A DNA stretch of 64,000 bases from the NCBI GenBank assembly GCA_001683735.1, contig LUGG01000011.1, positions 1,364,001 through 1,428,000 on the forward strand, given 5' to 3'. The translations under genes were made by a program, and so were the position numbers. Under the pieces are notes generated by a model. It made no database searches, was not told the DNA's origin, and saw only the letters and a program-made list of their open reading frames with translations. Source of the DNA: Grifola frondosa (taxonomy: Eukaryota; Basidiomycota; Agaricomycetes; Polyporales; Grifolaceae). Below are positions 54,080-64,000 of this stretch, piece after piece (within the stretch, counting starts at the first letter, position 1; each line of letters begins with the position of its first letter).

Positions 54080-56861
54080 TCTCGATGGGAGGTGATAGGC
54101 TGTCCAATATCACGACGTCCAGCTATATAGCTGCAACGGCAGATAATCATCAGTCAAATGGATGCGGAAGCTGTCACCATGAGGCACGCAGTATCACGAT
54201 TGATGTCACGGGATCGATGAAGGAGATATCACGTTTATCCACATGGTTGACCTTGACTTTTTATTGATATTTATGCGTCCATTGAAAATCAGCATGCAGA
54301 ATCTCACCGTCTAGCAAAGGAGGGCGCAAGACCTAAATTGCCACAAGCTACCATATGAACGAGCAAGACATAAGTTAGACTTTCAACGTACCAGCTTGAG
54401 GACATGCAAGAAACTGCGTGTTTCTCATGATCATTCAGTCACGTCCTACCTCGCTCGTTCTTTGCACCGGACACTTCTATGCGTAGTTTCTTCTACTTCC
54501 CGAAATGTTGCGCCGTAGGGGAAAAATTCAATCTAATTCAGCACAGAGAAGGGCTGCTGCGGTTATCTGACGGGTGACTGAATCCACCTGTCGAAGACTA
54601 TTCTTAACGCGATCAACTTTCACCCCATAATACGAAGCGCGACATGGAACGCACGAGCAACAGAGGCCGTAACAGCATGCAACAGCTATTCTGCGAAGAG
54701 GAGGAGGATAATTGAAAAACTTTGAAAGGAGATGATCGGGCTCACAAGATTTCGTCTAGATCGATTACCGATCATAATCTCTAGCATAGATTCGATGCAA
54801 GTCCGTCGCCGGATAAACCATGCCGAGGAAATGTCATATTTGATCCTGTTCATAGCACTGCATGGGTCCACGGCCTCACAGCGTGTTGAGCAGGTATGCC
54901 TGAATGATCTCGACGGATGTGTATCCCTGCGCCGGAACATTGAAAGCGAGCTTCCTCGAAAGCTCCTATAACTTGGGAGTGCAACTCCGCACGCGAAGAC
55001 AAAACCTTGACGCAATGGGGCAGATCATGATGAGGAGAAAGGGCGACCGCGAGTACCAGTGATGGCGTGTGGGAGTCGGGATTGAGGAGCGCACAGTGAA
55101 GATTCATATGATCAAAGTAGATTACAGGACGACAAACTCTTCCATGCTGGCAAAACTCAACATTTTGGGCTGCACCTGACGTCCACCAACAAAGGGGCAA
55201 GATGTTCATTAGTCCAGGCTTGAAGTAGACATCACTGGCAACGCTCACTCTTTGCACCTTGTCGGCAGGGGCTAGTCCAGGTTCATAGCGGAGCTTGCGC
55301 ACGGTGATTTGCAAGAATAGCCTCTGCTAGCAGACCAAGAGGATTTAGAGAATTATCTGGAAGAGAATGTAGGTCGGTGACGCTGGCGTATGTTGAGAGT
55401 GGTGGCGATGCGGAAGGTCAGGTGGCGGTGGCAGGGAGGGCGAGGCGAGGTCTGCATCACCTGCATCTGTACAGAGGAAGAAGGCGAAAGTAGCACCGTA
55501 TCTAGTATTCGCTCCATCTTGCGGCGCGAGCGCGTGCAAATTTCGTGCATTTTTGTCGAGCTCTTTACACGGTTTAACTCCTTGGTGACTATCAGTCTGG
55601 CAGCATTTGCCAGGTGGGGCCGCACTCGGCGCGGTCCGGAGAAACTCATAGGATCATTGGGGCATATCCATTGTTTGGATCCTTGTGATGAAGGCAACGA
55701 GAGGATAGCGGATAGGGTAGAGGCGGAGGGGCTATGGCGCTGAACATGCTTTTATTGGTAATACTTCAGAGGAGAAGTGCAAGGAAGGGATCAAAGGGAA
55801 TTAGGTGGAAGAGGGAGACTGCATCTGGAGGGCGATTTGGTGTTCGTGCGGGTGGAGGAGGAGGATGGCCTACGACGAGTAGTAAGACTGTTGCTGCTGA
55901 CCCTATCGCGGAAATCGCGGAAAGGTAACGCGCTGCCCACGTGTTGCGGATGACAATGTGGGACGAGTGCCGATTGGAGAGGGGAAACAGCAGTAATTGA
56001 GAACTTGCTGGGAAGCAAAGGGAGGCAGCGTGGCAGACGCAACCCTGACTGGTGATATTACCCGTTCTAGTTCAATCTTTGACACCCAGCCGATTCTGGG
56101 ACAATCAAAGAAGTCAACGATAGCAAACTCAAAACTCGTAGATGGCAAACTCAGAAGTTCTCGGTGGCAAGCTCAGGATTGCAGAGCCACGGTCAATCAA
56201 TTTGGACACGCGGACCGGGCGAAGGCGTGGAGAACTTGGGAGCATCGCCACAAGGAAAGAGCTGGCAAAAAATTGGCTCTGTGAAGTATGGAGGATATGG
56301 TGAGAAGAGCCAGTACTTGTTATTGGACAGGGTCCAGGTAGACAGAAACTCGTGCGACACTAACCATTAGGCGCCCATGCTAGCGCCCTGGCTCATGACC
56401 ACCATCAAAGCCATCCTTCCCGTCGGACTACTAACCCCTTCAATCATTCCATCTCAGCGCTGCGACTGACGAGCGTCACCCCGGGTGTCATCATCAACCA
56501 CGCAGATGTCCTGAAGTCCCCGGGCGTCGGAAATGTCCTGGGTGCACCGCGTTCGACAAACGCATGAGATTCGCGCGTGCTCCCCTATGTGCCAATAATG
56601 CCGCTTCTACAGGTCTCTGCGCATAAAGCGATGTTGTTCGTTAACGCCGCGGCATCGTGCAATATGCCAGACAATATCCATCGCCTGTTGCGCCTACGGC
56701 GTCACGCGGGGGAGGAATTTTCTGGCGAGATAGTATATGAGATGGCGGGCGGGGCCTCGTGAAGTCACACCTGTCATGTCTAAATGAGTCGGGATTCCGT
56801 ACCTGATGGTCGAATGTCTCGCTGAGTGCGCCGGATGCATGGTGGATATTGAAGTTCGGGG
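54080..56861. other. Long region without recognised genes
   Basis: Several open frames exist (minus 54,850-55,314, 154 aa; plus 55,390-55,743, 117 aa), none with a family motif. About 56,470-56,610 resembles, in reverse orientation, 60,430-60,570 (shared gcgcgtgctcc…caataa), an inverted, diverged duplication. GC-rich purine runs occur at 55,400-55,900. Confidence 0.35.
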
Positions 56862-58040
56862 AGGGCATCTTGACACCAGTTTACGTCAGGGTATTTCAAG
56901 ATCCGACTGTCGATGTTGCAGGGCAAGGTATGTGAAACCACCGCTTTTGAATGTAAGATGCGTCCGTGCCCGCCGATAGCCATCTCTCAAACTCCCTTCA
57001 TAGCTGCCGCAGGAATCGTAGTATGCTACTGTTACAACATGCTAATTCTGGGTATACACAGGCTCCATAAATCCTCATTCAATATCAACCGCTAAAAAGT
57101 CCAAATTTGACCATCGGACGACTGATCATCATTTAGCGGCACGCCGTGTTATACATGGGATCCGAATAGCTCTAGCGGTGGCTGGCGGCAGCAGCATATT
57201 CAATTCACCGTTGCCCGAGTTGGCGTTTCAATGGGTCCATTTGATGAGGATGCACCGGAAGAGTTGGTGTCACGGTGATGAAAATTGGTATATGTTTTTC
57301 TGGTTCTGTTGATTCGAAAGCAATTTTTAAGGACTGATTGCGCAGCGTCCAAGGTGGAGGTACGGCGCGCTGCTACTTTCGTAGGTCAATTGTGTGTTGA
57401 CTTGAAATTTATTCAATACTTACGTTGATTGTGCAGGACATTCTCTGCCACCTTGGTAGCCTTGGTAGTTGGCGCCGCAAGGTGTTGAGCTTCACGCACA
57501 ACTCTCTTCCGTTCTTTCACAACAGCAGACTGCATGATAGAGTCAATTCTCGCCTCAGCGACATTGATGCAACGCGACTTACCGAGATGTCAGTGCGTAG
57601 CCGGCTAACTTCTCTACACCAGTCGCCCAATTCTCCACGACAAGCCCGCGATGGCAGCCAGGCATTCTTGAAAAATGGTTCCTGCGCAGTGGTCTCCGTT
57701 CTGATTTCGTTTGTTCGACGACGCAAGCTGAACGACGGGGTGAGTTAGTCTCCGCAAATCATTAAATGAGAAATGAATTTATTTACAGATCTAATTTTTC
57801 GGAGACTTCTTGGATGAATTGGCCTTCGACGAAGAGTGCCTCCTCGATGACGAGAGTGCCATAAATTGTCGGTCTCGAGGAGCGTCTCGTCGAGGACCTT
57901 CAACTTATGAGCTGGAAGCTGGGAGATGAGTAGGGAGTAAAATAGCGGTATAATTCCGACGAGGCCCATGGCACCTGTAACGGCACCAAAAATATCGAAA
58001 CTCAGAGTCATTTCGGAAGTGATAGTGGGCTTGAAGTACG
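56862..58040. repeat. Direct segmental duplication, left copy (about 1.17 kb)
   Basis: Starting with gacaccagtttacgtc (56,872) and continuing through the small helical-protein gene, this segment matches 60,621-61,790 in the same orientation at roughly 85-90% by eye. Confidence 0.8.
57415..58011 (-). pseudogene. Small helical protein with N-terminal hydrophobic segment, left copy
   Basis: It starts MTLSFDIFGAVTGAMGLVGI at 58011, nearly identical to the right copy. After DETLLETDNLWHS the frame breaks: the left copy has one extra base near 57,855 (ctctcgtc against ctccgtc), so VIEEALFVES is lost. The second exon (RRTNEIRTET…SVRSRLTS region) has diverged. Likely a broken duplicate. Confidence 0.55.
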
Positions 58041-59224
58041 AGGGTACATATTGAATCCACCAGGGCTTTTATGCAAAGGAGATGTGCCCTGCCATGGGTA
58101 TGCACATTAATGAACTTTAACTTTAAATCAGCGCTTTGACAGCTGTCGAATTCCCACAAGTAATCGCGCCACGGATGTAGCGCAAGGGCGGGATTCACGG
58201 TATCAAGCCAATGGAAAGATATTCCACGCTGTCTACAGAGATCCTATCTTATATGTGGTCACAGGGATGGTCACAGGGGTGGAAGCGGCATGAGCACTAG
58301 TGTGCGCGTGCACTGTATGCGGGGGAGTTAAAGTTATGGTTGCAATCCACATCACCAGACAACAAGTTCGGATTGGTTGATCACACAACCGCTGCATCTC
58401 GGGTGTATCTGTGGAAGCTCTTCTTAATACACGATATGCCTAGGCGGGTTGGCATCCCACTCGAACCCGACCGAGGACAAAACGTGATATATGCAAAAGG
58501 CGTGATTGCTATGCACTGCCAGAGACGAGGACCCGGGCAGCTCCCCATAATGCTCGGCCTACTGGTAGCCACTCGAGAGGAGAAATGGATCATTTCCCTG
58601 TCCAGCTATGAACTCAATGAACAATTCTTTTCCTTTATTGAGCCTTGTCAAAAGATGGTACTCGTCAAGATGATATCGTGCAATGACCCGTGTAGTTATT
58701 ATTGATAAGCTCAGACCTCTCCATCTTCTCAGTCGAAAAGCCTCATCAGTACTGATAAAAGCACATCACAATTTCAATGGCTAGGTTGCCAGCTAGTCGG
58801 GAACGCATGAGCCACCACACCTTGACAAGCTACACAGCGGACATGTGCAAAGATGCATGCGACTGTGGGTATAGCTGGGACATCGTCATTGGGGGATGCA
58901 GTGCCAGTGGGAAAAGGAAACACATTAGCGAAAGGCCGCGAACAACGCATCAAGGCAATACTGCGGGAATCGAAGTTCAAGGTACAAAATTGCACTTTCG
59001 AGCTCGCAGTACGGACCACATGCTGCACACAGTGGGCGCACCAGATGTATTCCGTCGTTGTTGTCCTGTCTGCACGAGTGACGGCATCCTTGGGGCGGTG
59101 TACGGCAGATAACCGAGGATTACAGCCCTTCGAATGATAATCAACGCACGCACAGCTGGCAGGTGCATGCACCCGCAGACTCCGGGGACATGAAATCTGA
59201 AACTGACAAGACGCCCCTGCTTCC
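58041..59224. other. Intergenic, unrecognised frames
   Basis: A 121-aa plus-strand frame at 58,340-58,705 and overlapping frames at 58,777-59,137 have no known motif. Nothing else was seen. Confidence 0.3.
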
Positions 59225-59400
59225 ATGAGGAGGAGCCAAGTGAGTGTTTTGGACGTCTCACGGTCTCGTCTATCTCCCTGTGGCCGCATTCCAGCCCTGC
59301 TCCAACGGCTGCCATCCGTGTCCCATTGGCCCTCTTCCCGTCGCGTTCTCTCAGTTCTTGGATCGCGTCATGGGAGAGCTGGAGGGCGGACCGGACTCAC
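59225..59400 (+). pseudogene. Glutathione synthetase fragment 2
   Basis: SHGLVYLPVAAFQP is followed, after a deletion, by FLDRVMGELEGG. Both blocks match the main remnant at 62.6-63.7 kb (ALSHGLIYLVVAA … FLDRVMGELESVG). Only the N-terminal region of the enzyme is represented. Confidence 0.65.
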
Positions 59401-59984
59401 GAAGATTACATCCAGACTGAGTGACTGATTGTTACCGATTGAAATATCAAAGCTAGATTCGACGCAAAGAATATGGAAGCAACTTCGGCAAATCGCTCAC
59501 GCAGAATGACCTGTAAGAAAATCGCAATTGCCAGGTTCGACATGAGGGTGTCCATCGACAATATCAGAGGGTCGCTATTATCGATGTACACGCGCCGGGC
59601 TCTACGGGACAATCCGGAAATGTACAAAGTTGCCAGATTTTCGCAGATGTAGTCTAGAGATGGCCAAGCGTCACCAGACTGTGCTAACTGGGAACGATGG
59701 TGGGTATGTTGTATGTTCGCTGATGCAGAGGATCTTCGTCACGGTCGAAACATATTACGGAGACGGGTGTAAGTTGGAATACGTATGAGCCATAGCTGTG
59801 GAATTAGGAGGCAAGAAGATAGGCGATACTATAGCATGAGACCGCATGCAAAGTCGCCGCATGTGATGACACAATACTAAGCATCTTGAATCTAAAGTAC
59901 TGGTCGGCTTAATTGGGAACGAACCGCTGGCGCTACAATTAATGTTTGTGGTTCCTTTCTTCCCACGGCTGCTACTTTGCTGCC
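59401..59984. other. Spacer between glutathione synthetase fragments
   Basis: No gene recognised. Confidence 0.3.
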
Positions 59985-60120
59985 TTTCACTTTGCTTACC
60001 ATGACATGCGCCTTCTCTCATGGGTCTCATCTATCTCGCTGTTACTGCAGTCCAGCGTCCTGCGCTGGTAGCTGCCATCCATACCTCACTGGCCCGCACC
60101 CCGAAATCTAAACAAACGGC
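59985..60120 (+). pseudogene. Glutathione synthetase fragment 3
   Basis: LLTMTCAFSHG, then with a frame change LIYLAVTAVQRPAL, resembles LLATIYALSHGLIYLVVAAV of the main remnant. It is very short and decayed, so it is the weakest of the three. Confidence 0.5.
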
Positions 60121-60620
60121 TGCATGGCGAAATCGAAACCCGACACTGAAATGCGTATTGCAAGATTAGAATCGGCCAAATCCTTGACAATACGGGCTGG
60201 ATTTTCTCTATGGTCTGCAGCACTCGCATCTTGACAGTGAGCCCCTTAGGGTTGTCGGGATGCAGATTCTTGGGTACGTGTGCATTTCGGGAGTTGCACG
60301 ACGTTGTAGGTGCAGCGACGTCAAGAATATCGTCGGGCCTTTCACACGGTACTGCACCTTGACCGTGACTTTGCTGGCGGCGTTGAGCGGGGCGCGTCGC
60401 TTTGTGTGCGCGGACCGGTTGGCACCTTCAGAAACAGCGTTATTGATGCACAGAGGAGCACGCGCGAGCGCTATCGTGCAGTACGTGGTCGAGCGCGGTG
60501 TACCCGAGGATGTTATTTTCGGCGTCCGGGGAGTCCAGTGGTCGATGACAACACCCGAGGAGCCGCTCGTGAGCTGCTGGCCGCTAGACATCGTAAGAGT
60601 GACATAACCATAGCGGTAGG
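60121..60620. other. Unrecognised region with weak ankyrin-like sequence
   Basis: On the minus strand AENNILGYTALDHVLHDSAR (about 60,515-60,455) has an ankyrin-like pattern and pairs with diverged plus-strand sequence at 56,517-56,600. It is too short to call a gene. Confidence 0.3.
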
Positions 60621-61790
60621 GCATCTCGACACCAGTTTACGTCGGAGTGTCCCAAGATCTGACTGTCCATGTTGCAGGGCAAGGTATGGGAAACCACCAC
60701 GTTTTGAACGTGAGATGTGGCCGTGCCCCGTCGATAGCCATCTCTTAAATTCCATTTTATATCCGTTGTAGGAATCATAGTATTCTACTGTTACAACATG
60801 CTGATTCTGGGTATATACAGGTTCCATAAATTTGTATCCAATATTGACCGCTAAAAAGTCCAAATTCGACTGTCGGACCACTGATCATCCTTTGGCGGCA
60901 CGCCGCGTTATACACGGGACCCGAATAACTCTAGCAGTGATTGGCGACACTGGCGCACTCCAATCACCGTTCGGCCGAGTTGGTGTTTCAATGGGTCCAT
61001 TTGACGAGGATGCACCGGAAGAGTCGGTGTCACGGTTATGAAGATTGGAATGTGTTTTTTTGGTGCTGCTGATTCGGAAGCGATTTTTTATGACTAATCG
61101 CGCAGCCTCCCAGGTGGATGTACGGCGCGCTGCTACTTTCGTAGGTGAATTATGTGTTGACTTGAAATTTATTCAGTACTTACGTCGATTGTGCGGCACA
61201 TTCTCTGCTACCTTGGTAGCCTTGGTAGTTCGTGCCACAAGGTGTTGAGCTTCACGCTCAACTCTCTTCCGTTCCTTCACAGCAGCAGACTGCATGACAG
61301 AGTCAATTCTCGCCTCAGCGATGTTGATGCAATGGTACTTACCGAGATGTAGGTGCGTAGCCGGCTCACCTCTCCACACATTTGTCCAATTCTCCACGAC
61401 AGGCCCGAAACGCCAGCCATGCATTCTTGAAAAATTGTTCCTGCACAGTGGGTCTCTGTCCTGATTTCGTTTGTCCGACGATGCAAACTGAACAACCGGG
61501 TGAGTTAATCTCCACAAATCATTGAATGAGAAATAAGATTATGCACAGATCCAATTTTCCGGTAACTTCTTGGACAAAATGGCTTTCGACAAAGAGTGCC
61601 TCTTCGATGACGGAGTGCCATAAATTGTCGGTCTCGAGTAGCGTCTCGTCGAGGACCTTCAACTTATGAGACGGAAGCTGAGAGATGATTAGACTGTAGA
61701 ATAGTGGCACCATGCCGACGAGGCCCATGGCACCTGTAACGGCACCAAAAATATCGAAGCTCAGAGTCATCTTTGTAGTGATACTAGTAA
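60621..61790. repeat. Direct segmental duplication, right copy (about 1.17 kb)
   Basis: Counterpart of 56,862-58,040. The two copies are separated by about 2.6 kb that includes glutathione synthetase fragments 2 and 3. Confidence 0.8.
61173..61770 (-). CDS. Small helical protein with N-terminal hydrophobic segment, right copy
   Basis: Three exons are visible. Exon 1 (61,770-about 61,546): MTLSFDIFGAVTGAMGLVGM, a likely membrane segment VPLFYSLIISQLP, then HKLKVLDETLLETDNLWHSV and ESHFVQEVTGKLDL. Exon 2 (about 61,495-61,340): HRRTNEIRTETHCAGTIFQE … QMCGEVSRLRTYIS. Exon 3 (to about 61,190): SAAVKERKRVEREAQHLVAR. The charged helical C-terminal half could form a coiled coil. The short glycine-rich hydrophobic start recalls HeLo-like or STAND N-terminal segments of fungi, but I cannot assign a family. 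The frame is open and junctions are canonical, unlike the left copy. Confidence 0.5.
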
Positions 61791-62637
61791 ACGAGGGTGC
61801 ATATCGAATCGAACCTTTTTATGCGAAGGCGACCGCATGTCATATGGACATCACAGACATGAGTGAACCTTATGAAGCCATGGTCATTCGCAAGTTGTGA
61901 ATCATGGAAGTGCAGGATCCCCGAATATGCATTGATATGTGGCGATAGCCACAAATGTGTCGGATATGGATCTCTGCGCCTGGAGATACATCTGTCCGTA
62001 TATCGGGACTTCTGAGAAGAACGACTGTCTTCCACGGACAGGCTAGCTAGCGAGCCTAGGTCTGACCGAACACCAGAACGCCGTACCCGCCATGTGACCC
62101 TCGTCCGGATGACTGGAGAAGCCGTCAAAAATAACCATAAATTCGGCACACATGCTCTCCCGCTATCAGCCACTAGTGTTTATAAACATGTTCATATAAG
62201 ATCCCATGTTCAAGGTCTACGGAAGTTACTATAAGAAAGATTACCAGGTTTTGCTATTCAATGTCTCCGCAGACTGTCTTTTGTCGATTCCGAAATGGCT
62301 TTGCAAACGGGCTACTAAGCAAAGCCTTATACAGCTCAGCATGTCCTGACCACCGTCTCACAGCGCAGTTTTGGGGGTCCCTCACACCTTCCTGTGTCCG
62401 CAGTGCTAATGATCATCAGAGTCGCGGTTGAGGTCGGCATCACTGGGGACGTCGGCAAACTTAGAAACGTTCCAAAAGCAGTAGCTACTGGCGCGACCTG
62501 GAGAAAACTTCGAACACCACACGAACGCCACACGAACGTTGGACATTGCGCCCATACTATTCCTCCCACGATCGTCACCGTCCTCTATCAGAATCTGTTC
62601 TTTGTCGCCTGCGCTCGTCCCATGACATTCGTTCACG
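61791..62637. other. Intergenic, nothing recognised
   Basis: The region lies before the glutathione synthetase remnant. Open frames here show no family motif. Confidence 0.3.
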
Positions 62638-63723
62638 AGCGGCCTTCTTCACTTGCAGACGCGCAGCTCGAAGCTCTCACTTTGCTTGCTACCATATATG
62701 CCTTGTCTCACGGTCTCATCTATCTCGTCGTCGCTGCTGTCCCGGACCGGCCTCTTGTTCCGACAGCTGTCATCTATGCCCATTGGCCCTCTTCTTCGCC
62801 CTCTTTTCCAGCTCACTAGGCGGCTGCGGAGCACTTACAATTGCAAATTGCTCTACTCGCGCATTGCTTTGGACGAGCAGTTCTTGGATCGTGTCATGGG
62901 CGAGCTGGAGAGCGTAGGGAGGGTCAACGAGTCCACAGGACAATTTGGAGGAGATGGACGATGCTACGCGATGAGGGCATCGAGCAGGTAAGATCCGGCC
63001 CGCTGCATCGCTTTCCAACTGTCGTAATACTATTATCTAGACTTTCCATCTCGGTTTCTTTAGATCGGACTATCTGCTATAGGCGCTAAGCCATGACCGG
63101 TTGACTAGCCGGTAGTATCTTTGAAGTAGGTCCAGTTTAATACCATCTCATCGTCCTTTGGAGCACTCTCCGAGCGGATCGCGGGTCTTCACAAGTACGC
63201 TGCTCGTTCGTATTTGATATTCGCGCCGTCAACATCTGACAGCAGCCATCCAGGTATCTTTGTGATTCGACACCATGTTGAAACACGTCCCTTCTACTGA
63301 AAAGCGAGAATCTCCCTCCGAATAACACTATCGCTGGCTTTGCAGAAGGCCTCGCTACAGCGCACAAGGCGTACAACACACCCCAGTATGTTTTCCCCGC
63401 TCAATTTCACCTCAGCTAAAAATACACCAGCACACATATCCTTTTCGTCGTCCAAGACGGCGAGAGAAACGTGTTTGACCAGCGTTGGTTCGAATACGAG
63501 ATTCTAGAAAAGTACGTTAAGCACACAGCCGCCAAATTCCACCCGCTCGTCGTCCGCCAGACGTTCGGCTAGCTCGCTTCCTCCGCCTCTATCGACTCGC
63601 ACTCCCGCGTCCTGCCTGTCACCCCACCGTCCGGTCTCTACGTGCCGCCCCTTGAGACCTCCCTCGTCTACTTCCACGCGGACCACATACTGGCCGACTA
63701 CCCCACGGTTACAGACTTTGCCT
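62638..63723 (+). pseudogene. Glutathione synthetase remnant (N-terminal half)
   Basis: Glutathione synthetase joins gamma-glutamylcysteine and glycine using ATP. Recognisable blocks in order: LADAQLEALTLLATIYALSH; FQLTRRLRSTYN with IALDEQFLDRVMGELESVGR; WRRWTMLRDEGIEQ; GFFRSDYLL; VQFNTISSSFGALSERIAGL; ENLPPNNTIAGFAEGLATAH; and the signature FVVQDGERNVFDQRWFEYEI, then LVYFHADHILADYP. The blocks lie in different frames, and stops interrupt them (before VQF at 63,127; in TFG*LASSASI at 63,571). The C-terminal ATP-binding part is missing: at about 63,710 the sequence runs straight into an F-box-like fragment. Clearly dead; another copy must supply this essential activity. Confidence 0.8.
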
Positions 63724-64000
63724 GACGTGTCAAATTCGTTGCGTGAGGGTTTTTGATGCGGATCCCTGTACACATGGCATGGTGGTCTACATCCTATGCG
63801 ACTCCCGTCCATCCCATGTCTATATTGTACTCAATCGTAATTTCCATGTGCCTTATGCCTTCCGGGTGAAGTGGCGACGCAGTTGACGTATTTGTGATGC
63901 ACGATCAACCTCGCGTACTTCAATGGGAATCCCAACGGCCTAGTAAGTGCGGCATATTACACTTTCAGGACGCCTGTTGCTGATACTACAGTGTGATTCA
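63710..64000 (+). pseudogene. F-box-like protein fragment, copy F (runs off the edge)
   Basis: YRLCLTCQIRCVRVFD at 63,710 matches LYRLGLTCQIRRVKI of copy A. MVVYILCDSRPSHVYIVLN follows, then, after a stop and frame change, CTINLAYFNGNPNGLV at 63,900 and the conserved intron donor (gtaagt). The N-terminal half is absent. It is in the opposite orientation to copies A-E and begins inside the glutathione synthetase remnant. The rest lies beyond the window. Confidence 0.75.

Noticed and set aside
60430..60620. Ankyrin-repeat gene on the minus strand
   Set aside because: Only about 20 residues fit the pattern and no second repeat lies in frame; kept as a note only.
1..64000. tRNA genes and telomeric repeats
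   Set aside because: Reading by eye I found no credible T-loop/acceptor pairing and no TTAGGG arrays; a covariance-model scan would be decisive.

Overview
The window comes from a filamentous basidiomycete, most likely an Agaricomycete. Coding sequence is cut by many 45-160 bp introns with GT..AG ends. The families present (Ssr4, fungal P450s, BAHD-like transferases, expanded F-box-like and DXO/Rai1-like genes) fit that group. I saw no rRNA, tRNA or CRISPR array. Coordinates of multi-exon genes are outer limits.

The window looks like a repeat-rich accessory region holding a short island of conserved genes. On the left (1-19 kb) lie three F-box-like copies (A, B, C), three DXO/Rai1-like copies and two P450 loci, most of them broken. 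Next, 19.4-30.7 kb carries four plus-strand enzyme genes: a short-chain dehydrogenase, an FSP1/AIF-like oxidoreductase, a BAHD-type acyltransferase and an aldo-keto reductase. F-box copy D lies among them on the minus strand. The conserved island at 31.3-36.2 kb holds a protein kinase, the chromatin-remodelling subunit Ssr4 and a HIT hydrolase; the last two share a 283-bp divergent promoter. Right of the island come a DXO fragment, F-box copy E and another DXO gene. An ankyrin-repeat gene start and an adenylate-forming-enzyme remnant follow.

That remnant is split by a complete 6.13-kb DNA transposon (43,291-49,421) with 30-bp terminal inverted repeats and a perfect 8-bp target-site duplication. 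It encodes a P-element-like transposase and a C48 (Ulp1-like) protease with its catalytic residues visible. To its right, a convergent P450/DXO pair (50.4-54.1 kb) is an inverted duplicate of the pair at 8.5-12.2 kb. The last 8 kb hold a 1.17-kb direct duplication, three remnants of the 5' part of glutathione synthetase, and at the edge a sixth F-box-like copy fused to the largest remnant.

Two themes run through the window. First, paralogue arrays are spread by segmental duplication: six F-box-like, six DXO-like, three P450 and three glutathione-synthetase pieces. Second, single-base deletions recur in otherwise well-preserved genes, often in short homopolymers. These may be real decay, assembly indels, or both. 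The P450, dehydrogenase, oxidoreductase, acyltransferase and aldo-keto reductase genes could serve in secondary-metabolite tailoring, but no intact core synthase is present.
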